Assembly: GCA_964542855.1 (NCBI GenBank)
Contig: CAZIWJ010000207.1
Location: 1 to 6,699 of the forward strand
Direction of reading: 5' to 3'
Origin: CAZIWJ01 sp964542855
Lineage (GTDB): Bacteria > Bacteroidota > Bacteroidia > Cytophagales > Cyclobacteriaceae
Length of the DNA: 6,699 bases
This document shows, piece after piece, positions 1-6,118 of this stretch (within the stretch, counting starts at the first letter, position 1; every line of letters starts with the position of its first letter). The notes under the pieces were generated by a model, which saw only the letters and a list, made by a program, of their open reading frames with translations, did no database searches and had not been told where the DNA came from. The position numbers and the translations under genes were made by a program.

Positions 1-146
1 GCCATTCGTCGTGCAACGGGTAATCGGAAATACCCGCTTTAAAGTCGTAAAAAGGAAAATAAGCGTATTGCCACAGGCTTTTGAAACTTATGATAGTTGT
101 GGTTTCAAATATCCCAAAAAAAATAACCCTCAAATTTAGTTGCCAT
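1..146 (-). other. Possible partial or frameshifted reading frame at the left edge
   Basis: On the minus strand, one frame is open from the left edge to about base 170 and gives protein-like sequence near the edge (SLWQYAYFPFYDF, then KAGISDYPLHDEW). The only nearby ATG (144-146, reading MATKFEGYFFWDI) is in a different frame and stops at 105-107. The two frames would join if one base were removed from the run of eight A at 116-123. This may be the start of a gene with a slipped homopolymer, a remnant, or chance. The plus strand is also open from 2 to a stop at 137-139, so the coding strand is not settled. I do not recognise the product. Confidence 0.2.
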
Positions 147-413
147 AATGGAACCTTGATGATTAGGAACACTGTACCTTTCCTTATTTACGGTTACTGT
201 AATGTATCCATTTATTCGTGATAACAGGTATCTTCTTTTCATGTTATTATTCTTCTCACTCCAACCTTGAATAACTTTTTACCGGGGTTCAGGACTGAAA
301 TATTTACTATGTTCCCATTATTCACTTAATAATTATACTTTAAGGGTTTTAGCTTGAATTTCATTGCACAAAACTCGAAAAATATTGTGCTTAAGTAAGT
401 CCGAATGAAATCG

Positions 414-472
414 TCTCAATAAAAAGTGTTTACGTTCAAATATAATATCATACGTTATCGATAAAAAATGAT
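414..472 (+). repeat. Imperfect direct repeat, copy 1
   Basis: This 59-base segment matches 498-556 without gaps at 45 of 59 positions by hand alignment. The best conserved blocks are ATAAAA near the start, ACGTTCAAATA in the middle and ATGAT at the end. The two copies start 84 bases apart. A much weaker third copy may lie before it, around 340-390, but I cannot support it well. The AT-rich composition raises the chance of accidental similarity. Confidence 0.45.
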
Positions 473-497
473 AATTAAATAGATAAAGATGGATTCG

Positions 498-556
498 ACT
501 CGATAAAAGGCGTTAACGTTCAAATAAAACGTCATGTGTTTTTAATAAAAGATGAT
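498..556 (+). repeat. Imperfect direct repeat, copy 2
   Basis: Second copy of the 59-base unit at 414-472, sharing the central ACGTTCAAATA block (516-526). No coding frame follows the unit, so this is not a coding duplication. No target-site duplications or transposase remnants are visible around either copy. Confidence 0.45.
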
Positions 557-732
557 CGTAGCCAATGTGTAAAGTGAAAAATAACAGGTTAAAATGCATT
601 GAGCGTAGTAAAAAAATAAAATCGGAGTAATTAAAAATTACGGAGAAGGTATTCAGCATACCCCTGAAGTAAGTGCAGGTAAAAGCCAGGTGAGCAAAGA
701 TGAGAACAAGGTATATAAAAGCCACAGGGTAT

Positions 733-761
733 TATATCTGTTCCAACGAGGAACAGATATA
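733..761. other. Perfect 12-bp inverted repeat (hairpin), function unknown
   Basis: TATATCTGTTCC (733-744) pairs perfectly with GGAACAGATATA (750-761) around a 5-base loop AACGA. On neither strand is it followed by a T run, so it is not an ordinary intrinsic terminator. It sits in the gene-free stretch, far from any recognised start codon. It could be an RNA stem, a protein-binding palindrome or a remnant of a mobile element. Confidence 0.5.
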
Positions 762-960
762 GGTACCGGTGAAAGGAAGTGTTTAATGAACTGAACATTC
801 CTGTCCGAACGGATGGAATAAGCTGATATACTGTGCCCACACAGCAAACGGTTGGGTGTATCTAATAATGCAGGGGTTCTACGGCTAAGCACCTTACATT
901 CAGGTTATACACCATTAAATTATTTCGTGGCACCACATCCACTACAACCTGCTGTACGGC

Positions 961-994
961 TTAATCCCGGGTAAGCAAGGCTTCCCGGGATTAA
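961..994. other. Strong 11-bp inverted repeat downstream of the PNPOx-like gene
   Basis: TTAATCCCGGG (961-971) pairs with CCCGGGATTAA (984-994). Inside the loop, AAGC (973-976) can also pair with GCTT (980-983), leaving a bulged T and a 3-base loop. Read on the minus strand it lies just after the terminator of the flavin-binding gene. It has no T run at its own 3' side on either strand, so it is more likely a second stem stabilising the transcript end, or a dispersed palindrome, than an independent terminator. Confidence 0.5.
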
Positions 995-1032
995 AAAAGC
1001 CTAAGCTCTACCCCGGAGCGGCAACTTAAGCT
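993..1032 (-). terminator. Intrinsic terminator of the PNPOx-like gene
   Basis: On the minus strand, AGCTTAAG (1032-1025) pairs with CTTAGGCT (1005-998) with one G-U wobble. A run of six T follows (998-993), whose first T also closes the stem. The loop is long (19 bases) and GC-rich. The structure begins 10 bases after the stop codon at 1043, which is the right place for this gene's terminator. Confidence 0.6.
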
Positions 1033-1042
1033 GAACATCCTG

Positions 1043-1645
1043 TTAAGGAGCCAGCCACATTTTATCCCATTGATTGTCTTTTCTTTTAAATGCCGCCCGA
1101 ACGTGCCCGCCCCGGCGAAGTCCCAGCCATTCAATATATTGCACATCGGCTACCAGTACGCAGAAATTGTGGAAGCTTTCCGCTGTGTTCTCCTCCGTAG
1201 GGGTTCCGTTAAGAAATTGCCCGGGTAAATTGGCAGTGTACTCATCTTTGGCGGTTCCCGGGGGAAAAGGCCCCGAATAATCGCCCCTCGATTTGGGCGG
1301 AATCTTGTTCCAAAGTTCCCTCGCCCGCTCGTCTTCGTGATGAATACTCATTTGGGTGTGCACCCGGATCTGTTCTTTCGATTTATGGTCGTAAAATAGC
1401 CAGTTGGCCTGCGGGTCGTTCTTTAAAGCGGCTATTTTGGTTGAACGAAAGTCGCTGTAACAAACCAGTTCGTTTTGTTTAGAATTGGCATCGCGCAATA
1501 CCAGGGTGCGTTGTTCAATGCCATTTTTTCCAACAGTAGCCAGTACCGGAAAGTGGTAAACGTGTTTACCATCGGCTGCTCCGCGCTCCATCATGCCCCA
1601 GGCGTGGTTGTAAACTTCCTCCAGGCTAGCGGATTGATCTATCAT
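1043..1645 (-). CDS. Pyridoxamine 5'-phosphate oxidase family protein (FMN-binding split barrel)
   Basis: A 200-residue protein with no signal peptide, so presumably cytoplasmic. It has the layout of the FMN-binding split-barrel superfamily: a first strand with RTLVLR (46-51), then CYSDFRSTK (62-70), where the Ser-Thr-Lys is expected to contact the FMN phosphate, then EQIRVH (91-96). The C-terminal part, IEWLGLRRGGHVRAAF (171-186) followed by W-x5-LAP at the end, resembles the substrate-binding and C-terminal region of true pyridoxine 5'-phosphate oxidases. The canonical RLHDR motif is not intact: H181 and R183 remain, in GGHVR. I therefore stop at the family and give no symbol. Likely roles are oxidation of a pyridoxine-type vitamer or another flavin-dependent redox reaction. 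It is transcribed away from the amidohydrolase operon with its own terminator, so it is probably functionally separate. The start gives MIDQSA, with no Shine-Dalgarno. Confidence 0.85.
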   Translation of the reverse strand: MIDQSASLEEVYNHAWGMMERGAADGKHVYHFPVLATVGKNGIEQRTLVLRDANSKQNELVCYSDFRSTKIAALKNDPQANWLFYDHKSKEQIRVHTQMSIHHEDERARELWNKIPPKSRGDYSGPFPPGTAKDEYTANLPGQFLNGTPTEENTAESFHNFCVLVADVQYIEWLGLRRGGHVRAAFKRKDNQWDKMWLAP

Positions 1646-1663
1646 AATTAAAATTTTGGTGAT

Positions 1664-1677
1664 GAATATTAATATTC
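1664..1677. promoter_or_regulatory. 14-bp perfect palindrome, possible operator
   Basis: GAATATTAATATTC is perfectly self-complementary and ends 18 bases before the start codon of the minus-strand PNPOx-like gene. Its position fits an operator or the leader of that gene. It is pure A/T apart from the terminal G and C, so chance is a real alternative. Confidence 0.3.
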
Positions 1678-1711
1678 TTTAACATTCAGAAATATTGCCG
1701 GTTAATTTGCA

Positions 1712-1730
1712 AGTACACTCATAGTACACT
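1712..1730 (+). promoter_or_regulatory. Two AGTACACT direct repeats, 11-bp period
   Basis: AGTACACT occurs at 1712-1719 and again at 1723-1730, separated by CAT. A period of 11 bp puts both copies on nearly the same face of the helix, as expected for a regulator binding as a tandem dimer. They lie 35-53 bases upstream of the first amidohydrolase start codon, where such a site would overlap the promoter. Confidence 0.35.
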
Positions 1731-1764
1731 GTAACATAACCTATTGTTCACCTAAAATTTTATC

Positions 1765-3138
1765 ATGAAACAACTTATACTTTTAAGCTGCCTGTTTTTA
1801 CTGCTGGCCCCGGCAAAGGCCCAGTTGAAGCCGGCTGCCATGGCAGAAGTTACCAAAACCTATGCCTTCACCAACGCCACTATTATTCCTGCCCCCGGAG
1901 AGGAAATTACCGACGGAACGGTAGTAGTGGAAGACGGGGTGATTACCGCCGTCGGCAAGCGGGTTAGCATTCCAACCCACGCAAAAGTAATCCCTTCCGA
2001 TACCCTTTACATTTATTCCGGCCTTATTGCTGCTACGGCCAACGTGGCTACGCCTGAAATAGATTTCCGCAAAATGGCCGAAGAAATGGATTACGAAGTA
2101 GCCTCACCCCCCAACAAACTAGCCGGTATTACCCCGCAAAAAACTATTCGCGATATTATTAACCCCTCCGATAAAGCCATTGGCAACATGCGCGATGCCG
2201 GGTTTACCATGGCTCACCTGGTTCCCAAAGGCCGCATGCTGCCCGGAAACGGGGCGCTGGTTTTGTTTAATAATGATGACCCCAGTGAGGTGGTTTTTCG
2301 GAAGCAAACGGCCATGTACATGCAACTGGAAGGCATGCCCCGGCGCCTCGCCTACCCCAGCACCCTCATTGCAGTAATTGCCAAATACCGCGAACTGTAC
2401 GAGCAGGCCGAAATAGCCATGAGTTACGAGCAAAAGTATACTGCAAATCCGGAAGGGCTGGAAGCCCCAAAAAACGACCCGGTGCTGCAGGCTTTTTATC
2501 CCGTTATAAACCGGGAGCGCCCCGTATTTATCCGGGCTGAAAAAGTACTGGATGCCCATCGTGCCCTGGATCTGCAAACCTCTACCGGGGGTTTTAACCT
2601 GGTAATTACTGAATTAAAAGCAGGATGGGACCTGGCCCCTGTCCTGAAAGAAAAGAACGTACCGGTTTGCCTTTCGCTGAACCTGCCTGAACTGAAGGAA
2701 ATGGATTCTACCCGAACTTCTACCCTCGCCGAAGAAGAAGAGAAGGCCCTGAAAGAACGACAGGTAGAAATGCACAATAAATACTTATCGCAGGCGGCCA
2801 CCTTCGAGAAAGCGGGCATTCCTTTTGCCTTTTCTGCCCTGGAAGTTAAGCCCGGCAAGGTTCGGGAAAACCTGCGTAAAATGATTGAAAACGGCCTGTC
2901 GGAAGATGCTGCCCTGGCAGCCCTTACCACGAATGCAGCCAGCATGCTGGGCATTAGCGCCAACACCGGTACGGTTACCGCCGGAAAAATAGGGAACCTC
3001 ACCATTACCGATCAGCCCCTGTTCGAGGAGCAATCGGCCGTAAAATACCTCATGGTAAACGGTACCCTGTACACTAATAACAAAAAAGAACAAAACACTA
3101 AAGCTGCCGATGCTTCTTCGAGCAGTGATGACCGGTAA
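1765..3138 (+). CDS. Exported amidohydrolase-fold protein without metal ligands (probable pseudoenzyme)
   Basis: 457 residues. Residues 1-19 form a signal peptide ending AKA, with cleavage likely before Q20. The N-terminal small barrel of the amidohydrolase superfamily is clear (FTNATIIP at 35-42, VVVEDGVITAVG at 53-64), as is the C-terminal return (AALTTNAASMLGI at 385-397, then GTVTAGKIGNLTI). The metal centre is gone. The segment SGLIAATANVAT (85-96) stands where the active neighbour has PGIIDAHSHIAL, replacing both histidines with T91 and N93. By hand alignment the later His positions become R257 or E259 and E283, and no aspartate matches the last ligand. The tail from about 438 is low-complexity, with a run of four serines before the C-terminal DDR. 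From memory, the protein corresponds to the N-terminal half of fused flavobacterial amidohydrolases of about 1000 residues. It is first in a three-gene operon. A non-catalytic partner role is inference. Confidence 0.85.
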   Translation: MKQLILLSCLFLLLAPAKAQLKPAAMAEVTKTYAFTNATIIPAPGEEITDGTVVVEDGVITAVGKRVSIPTHAKVIPSDTLYIYSGLIAATANVATPEIDFRKMAEEMDYEVASPPNKLAGITPQKTIRDIINPSDKAIGNMRDAGFTMAHLVPKGRMLPGNGALVLFNNDDPSEVVFRKQTAMYMQLEGMPRRLAYPSTLIAVIAKYRELYEQAEIAMSYEQKYTANPEGLEAPKNDPVLQAFYPVINRERPVFIRAEKVLDAHRALDLQTSTGGFNLVITELKAGWDLAPVLKEKNVPVCLSLNLPELKEMDSTRTSTLAEEEEKALKERQVEMHNKYLSQAATFEKAGIPFAFSALEVKPGKVRENLRKMIENGLSEDAALAALTTNAASMLGISANTGTVTAGKIGNLTITDQPLFEEQSAVKYLMVNGTLYTNNKKEQNTKAADASSSSDDR

Positions 3139-3143
3139 TAATT

Positions 3144-4508
3144 ATGAAACACTGTAAAACAATGCTTTTGGCCATACTGCTGCTCGTTAGCAGCCAGTTA
3201 ACGGCCCAGGAAACCGGTTCCGTACTCATTAAAAACGGAACCGTGATTACGGTTACCAACGGTACCATGGAAAATACCGACGTACTGGTGGAAGACGGCA
3301 TCATTACCGAAATTGGCCGGGATATTAAAGCCCCGCGAAACGTGGAAGTAATCGATGCCACCAACCAGTTTGTAATGCCGGGCATTATCGACGCCCACTC
3401 GCACATTGCACTGGAAACGGTTAACGAGGCCACCAGCCCGGTAACGGCCGAGGTAAATGTTGGCGACGGACTCGACCCGCTCGATATTGCCATTTACCGG
3501 GCGCTGGCCGGGGGCGTAACGGCTGCCCATGTTATGCACGGATCGGCTAATGCCATTGGCGGACAGTGCGAAACGGTAAAATTTCGGTATGGTACTACCA
3601 ACCCGGAAAATTTACGCATGCAAGATGCTCCGCGTACTATTAAGTTTGCCCTCGGGGAAAACCCTACCCGGGTGCACGGCCGCGGGTACGGCGTGCAGCC
3701 CCGCAGTCGCATGGGTGTGGAAGCAGTGATTCGCAATGCTTTTGCCGAAGCCCAGGAATACGAAGCGGCCTGGCAGGCTTACCGCGAAAACCTGCAAAGC
3801 CGAAAGCCAAAGCCCATGACCCCGCCCGAATACAATTACCGCATGCAAACCCTGGTTGATATCCTGAATGGTGATATTATTATTCACTGCCACTCGTACC
3901 GGGCCGATGAAATTCTGATGCTGATGAACGTATGTAAAGACTTCGGCATCGATAAGCTGGTTTTCCAGCATACCAACGAAGGCTTTAAAGTAGCTCCTGA
4001 ACTGGCTGAATTTGGCGCCGGGGCGTCGGTATTCGCCGACTGGTGGGCGTATAAATTTGAAGTGTACTACTCTACTGCTTACAATGCGGCTATTTTAACG
4101 AAAAATGGCGTAAACACTTCCATTAACTCCGATTCGGGCGACCTGATCCGCCACCTGTACCACGAGGCCGGAAAAACCCAGAAGTACGGCAACCTTTCCA
4201 ACGACGAGGCGCTGGCCCTGATTACCATTAACCCCGCCAAACAACTGGGCATCGCCGATCGCGTGGGTTCACTGGAAAAAGGCAAGGAAGGTGATATCGC
4301 CATTTTCAATAACCACCCGCTTTCGGTTTACGCAGTGGCCCAGAAAACCATTGTAGACGGCAAGGTGCGTTTCGATATTGAAAATGACCCGGACGATATG
4401 CGCATTTACCCCGACCCGGAAAACAGTATCGATGCCGTGGTAAACCAGTACTTCGAGTACGAAAACTGCATGGAAGGAACCGGAACCGAACTGTTCTTCT
4501 CACACTAA
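3144..4508 (+). CDS. Exported metal-dependent amidohydrolase (imidazolonepropionase-like), likely the catalytic member
   Basis: 454 residues with a signal peptide (1-21, ending LTA before Q22). All expected ligands of a binuclear amidohydrolase are present. These are the HxH pair in DAHSH (H85, H87), K167 in IKFALGENP as the likely carboxylated lysine, H248 or H250 in IHCHSYRADEI, H276 in VFQHTNEG, and D330 in INSDSGDLIRH. The small barrel is formed by VLIKNGTVITV (27-37) and VLVEDGIITEIG (47-58) at the start, with NPAKQLGI and GSLEKGKEGDIAIF near the end. It belongs with secreted imidazolonepropionase-like amidohydrolases, enzymes that hydrolyse C-N bonds in cyclic amides or peptides. The substrate cannot be read from the sequence, and histidine breakdown is unlikely given export and the absence of other hut genes. 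It starts 5 bases after the previous stop and has its own signal peptide, so it works as a separate chain. It matches the C-terminal half of the flavobacterial fusion as I recall it. Confidence 0.9.
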   Translation: MKHCKTMLLAILLLVSSQLTAQETGSVLIKNGTVITVTNGTMENTDVLVEDGIITEIGRDIKAPRNVEVIDATNQFVMPGIIDAHSHIALETVNEATSPVTAEVNVGDGLDPLDIAIYRALAGGVTAAHVMHGSANAIGGQCETVKFRYGTTNPENLRMQDAPRTIKFALGENPTRVHGRGYGVQPRSRMGVEAVIRNAFAEAQEYEAAWQAYRENLQSRKPKPMTPPEYNYRMQTLVDILNGDIIIHCHSYRADEILMLMNVCKDFGIDKLVFQHTNEGFKVAPELAEFGAGASVFADWWAYKFEVYYSTAYNAAILTKNGVNTSINSDSGDLIRHLYHEAGKTQKYGNLSNDEALALITINPAKQLGIADRVGSLEKGKEGDIAIFNNHPLSVYAVAQKTIVDGKVRFDIENDPDDMRIYPDPENSIDAVVNQYFEYENCMEGTGTELFFSH

Positions 4509-4518
4509 TTTAAACCCG

Positions 4519-5826
4519 ATGAAAAAATTATTCTATATATTAATGATCCTGGGCGTAAGCACCACAACAGCTTCAGCCCAAATGAGCAAAGCCACCAGGG
4601 CAACCTTTGCCCTGACTAACGCTACTGTTTACACCGTAAGTGAAGCGGGAGTGCTGGAAGATGCTACCCTGATTATACAAAACGGTGAAATTACTGCAAT
4701 TGGAACCAACGTGGAAGTACCTGCCGGGGCCGAAACAATTAATTGCGAAGGAAAGCGAATTTACCCGGGAATGATCGACGGGGGAACCCGTCTGGGGCTG
4801 GTAGAAGTGAATTCCCTGGAAGAGTCGCGCGACTACCGTGAAATCGGGGAAATTACCCCGCACGTGCAGGCACTTACCGCGGTGAACCCCAGTTCGGTTA
4901 GTATTCCCGTTACCCGGGTAAGCGGAGTAACCACTGTAATTGCTGCTCCTACCGGCGGATTATTTCCGGGTACCTCGGCCCTGATTAACCTGCATGGGTA
5001 CACCCCGAAACAGATGTATGCCGGCTTTAAAGCGGTAAGCCTGGCTTTTCCGTCTTCAGCCCGGCGGGGGCGTTACGATGGGCGCAGCGACGAAAAGATT
5101 GCAGAAGAACAGGAAGAATCTATGGAACAGTTAAGGGATGCCTGGCAGAATGCTGAATTATACGCCCGGATAGATTCGGCCCACCGGGAAGATCCGGAAG
5201 CTAACGAAGCCCCGGATTATTACCCGGAAATGGCCGCTTTGGCCGAAGTGGTTACCGGTGAGCGTAAGATGATGATTGAAGTAAATTCAGCTCATGATAT
5301 CCTGGATGCCATAAAGTGGTGCGAAGAGCATGACGTAAAACCTATTTTTACCGGGGTTAGCGAAGGCTGGCGGGTAGCCGATGAGCTGGCTGAAGCGGAT
5401 ATTCCGGTAGTAACCGGACCGGTTATCAGCATCCCAACCCGGGCAGCCGATCGCTTCGATAAAGCCTACGCCAATGCCGGGTTAATGCACGATGCCGGGG
5501 TAACCGTAGCCATCCGTACCAACGAAACTGAAAACGTACGGAACCTTCCCTACCACGCCGGGTTTGCGGCTGCTTACGGCATGGGTACGGAAGCGGCCCT
5601 GGCGGCAGTAACCCGGGTTCCGGCAGAAATTTTTGGAGTAGATGATACCCTGGGTACCCTGGAAGAGGGCAAGGCAGCCAACTTGTTTGTATGTGACGGC
5701 GACCCTTTCGAGACGCGAACTACTGTGAACCACGTGTTTATTTCCGGGTGGAAAATACCCAATGACAGCCGGCACATCCGGTTATACCAGGAATTCCTGG
5801 AACGTGAGCCTGGCTTAACAAAATAA
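4519..5826 (+). CDS. Exported amidohydrolase-fold protein with degenerate active site
   Basis: 435 residues. The signal peptide is 1-20, ending ASA before Q21. The amidohydrolase frame is intact at both ends: FALTNATVYTV (30-40), LIIQNGEITAIG (51-62), then AALAAVTRVPAEIFGV (359-374) and GTLEEGKAANLFVCDGDP (379-396). The ligands are lost. PGMIDGGTRLGL (83-94) replaces HxH with G89 and R91. MIEVNSAHDI (252-261) replaces the histidines with E254 and N256. FTGVSEGW (277-284) has G279 where the third His should be. IRTNETENVRNL (332-343) has N335 in place of the catalytic aspartate. A charged, probably helical insert lies near 188-235. The loss at every site while the fold is kept suggests a maintained non-catalytic role, such as ligand binding or partnering the active enzyme; decay would also break the frame. 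It lies 10 bases after the previous stop and is the last gene of the operon. Confidence 0.85.
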   Translation: MKKLFYILMILGVSTTTASAQMSKATRATFALTNATVYTVSEAGVLEDATLIIQNGEITAIGTNVEVPAGAETINCEGKRIYPGMIDGGTRLGLVEVNSLEESRDYREIGEITPHVQALTAVNPSSVSIPVTRVSGVTTVIAAPTGGLFPGTSALINLHGYTPKQMYAGFKAVSLAFPSSARRGRYDGRSDEKIAEEQEESMEQLRDAWQNAELYARIDSAHREDPEANEAPDYYPEMAALAEVVTGERKMMIEVNSAHDILDAIKWCEEHDVKPIFTGVSEGWRVADELAEADIPVVTGPVISIPTRAADRFDKAYANAGLMHDAGVTVAIRTNETENVRNLPYHAGFAAAYGMGTEAALAAVTRVPAEIFGVDDTLGTLEEGKAANLFVCDGDPFETRTTVNHVFISGWKIPNDSRHIRLYQEFLEREPGLTK

Positions 5827-5862
5827 AATTTTTCTAAGTAATAGCCTCAGCTACAATGATTT

Positions 5863-5893
5863 AAAGAGCATGTAAGATACATGCTCTTTTTTT
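5863..5893 (+). terminator. Intrinsic terminator of the amidohydrolase operon
   Basis: AAAGAGCATGTA (5863-5874) pairs perfectly with TACATGCTCTTT (5878-5889) around AGA, and the T run extends from 5887 to 5893. It begins 36 bases after the last operon stop codon. This is a textbook rho-independent terminator. The A run on the 5' side would also allow some termination from the opposite strand. Confidence 0.9.
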
Positions 5894-6118
5894 ATGTGTA
5901 AAATTCCTCAAATTATACTTTTCTAATACACTACCCTTTATTAACATTGTAAAATGCAATAATTAAGTAAATAATTATATTTATCAATCAGCATCGAGTG
6001 ACGTAATGTTTAATCATTTCGTGTAACAGTCTTTGAAGGAAAAGACTAAATGAGCTTGTTACATGAAATATCTTTTGCAGAAAATTGCACTTTATCAACA
6101 CACTAATTTTACCTAACA
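5894..6118 (+). promoter_or_regulatory. Upstream region of the exported repeat protein gene
   Basis: This AT-rich spacer between the operon terminator and the next start codon should contain the promoter of the downstream gene. Candidate -7 elements TATATTTA (5976-5983) and TACTTTTC (near 5918) each differ from TAnnTTTG by one base. I find no TTG or TTTG at a good distance upstream, so I do not assign a promoter. The 3' part holds a long bulged hairpin (6016-6069). No Shine-Dalgarno is visible before 6119. Confidence 0.4.
6016..6069 (+). promoter_or_regulatory. Long bulged hairpin in the putative 5' leader
   Basis: ATTTCGTGTAACA (6016-6028) pairs with TGTTACATGAAAT (6057-6069): 13 base pairs including one G-U. 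Directly inside, GTCTTT (6029-6034) pairs with AAAGAC (6041-6046) around the loop GAAGGA. This leaves a one-sided 10-base bulge, TAAATGAGCT (6047-6056). The structure ends 49 bases before the start codon at 6119. It has no following T run, so it is not a terminator. It may be a cis-acting RNA element, an mRNA-stabilising stem or a bipartite protein-binding site. I do not recognise a known riboswitch. Confidence 0.5.

Larger units (their letters stand above)
147..960. other. Gene-free stretch: AT-rich, then a more GC-balanced, hairpin-bearing part
   Basis: I recognise no gene here. Bases 147-640 are strongly AT-rich and hold an imperfect direct repeat (listed separately). From about 640 the composition moves closer to that of the genes, and a perfect hairpin appears at 733-761. 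Short open frames exist on both strands. Examples are a hydrophobic minus-strand frame over 513-725, and a plus-strand frame open from 612 to a stop at 792-794 with no start codon except one near its end. None resembles a known protein. The 640-960 part could be a gene remnant, an untranslated structured RNA or plain spacer. Confidence 0.4.
1646..1764. promoter_or_regulatory. Divergent intergenic region with candidate regulatory repeats
   Basis: This spacer must hold the start signals for the minus-strand flavin-binding gene and the plus-strand amidohydrolase operon. I looked for the Bacteroidota promoter pattern (TTTG or TTG near -33, TAnnTTTG near -7). Plus strand: TTTG at 1706-1709 is followed about 20 bases later by TAACATAA, a poor -7 match. 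Minus strand: TATTTCTG differs from the -7 consensus by one base, but its nearest TTG is about 15 bases away, which is short. Neither is convincing. No Shine-Dalgarno precedes either start codon, as expected for this phylum. Confidence 0.5.

Noticed and set aside
17..36. 6-bp hairpin CGGGTA/TACCCG as a terminator
   Set aside because: The stem is short with an 8-base loop and has no T run on either strand.
612..794. Plus-strand frame open for about 60 codons
   Set aside because: It has no start codon except an ATG two codons before its stop, no familiar motif, and lies in the structured region; it may be chance.
813..857. Segment (AAGCTGATA, then AAACGGTTGG) reminiscent of group II intron domain I
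   Set aside because: The resemblance is from memory and short. I found no domain V, no GTGYG-type 5' boundary and no reverse transcriptase, so an intron is not supported.
513..892. Overlapping minus-strand open frames of 69-79 codons
   Set aside because: They overlap each other in different frames, have no recognisable motifs, and their hydrophobic or irregular composition follows from base composition.
1043..1645. Calling this gene pdxH
   Set aside because: The canonical RLHDR substrate motif is altered, and many members of this superfamily act on other substrates, so only the family is assigned.
2119..3093. Long minus-strand open frames opposite the first amidohydrolase
   Set aside because: They mirror the codon pattern of the plus-strand gene, have no motifs of their own, and the plus-strand protein is clearly a family member.
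3144..4508. Calling the active amidohydrolase HutI (imidazolonepropionase)
   Set aside because: It is exported, sits with two non-catalytic paralogues and has no other histidine-degradation genes nearby; similarity is at the superfamily level.
6017..6068. Integron attC or Xer/dif-like recombination site
   Set aside because: The arms resemble attC outer boxes only with mismatches (GTGTAAC and GTTACAT), the site is short, and no integrase or cassette structure is present. It also does not match the dif layout.
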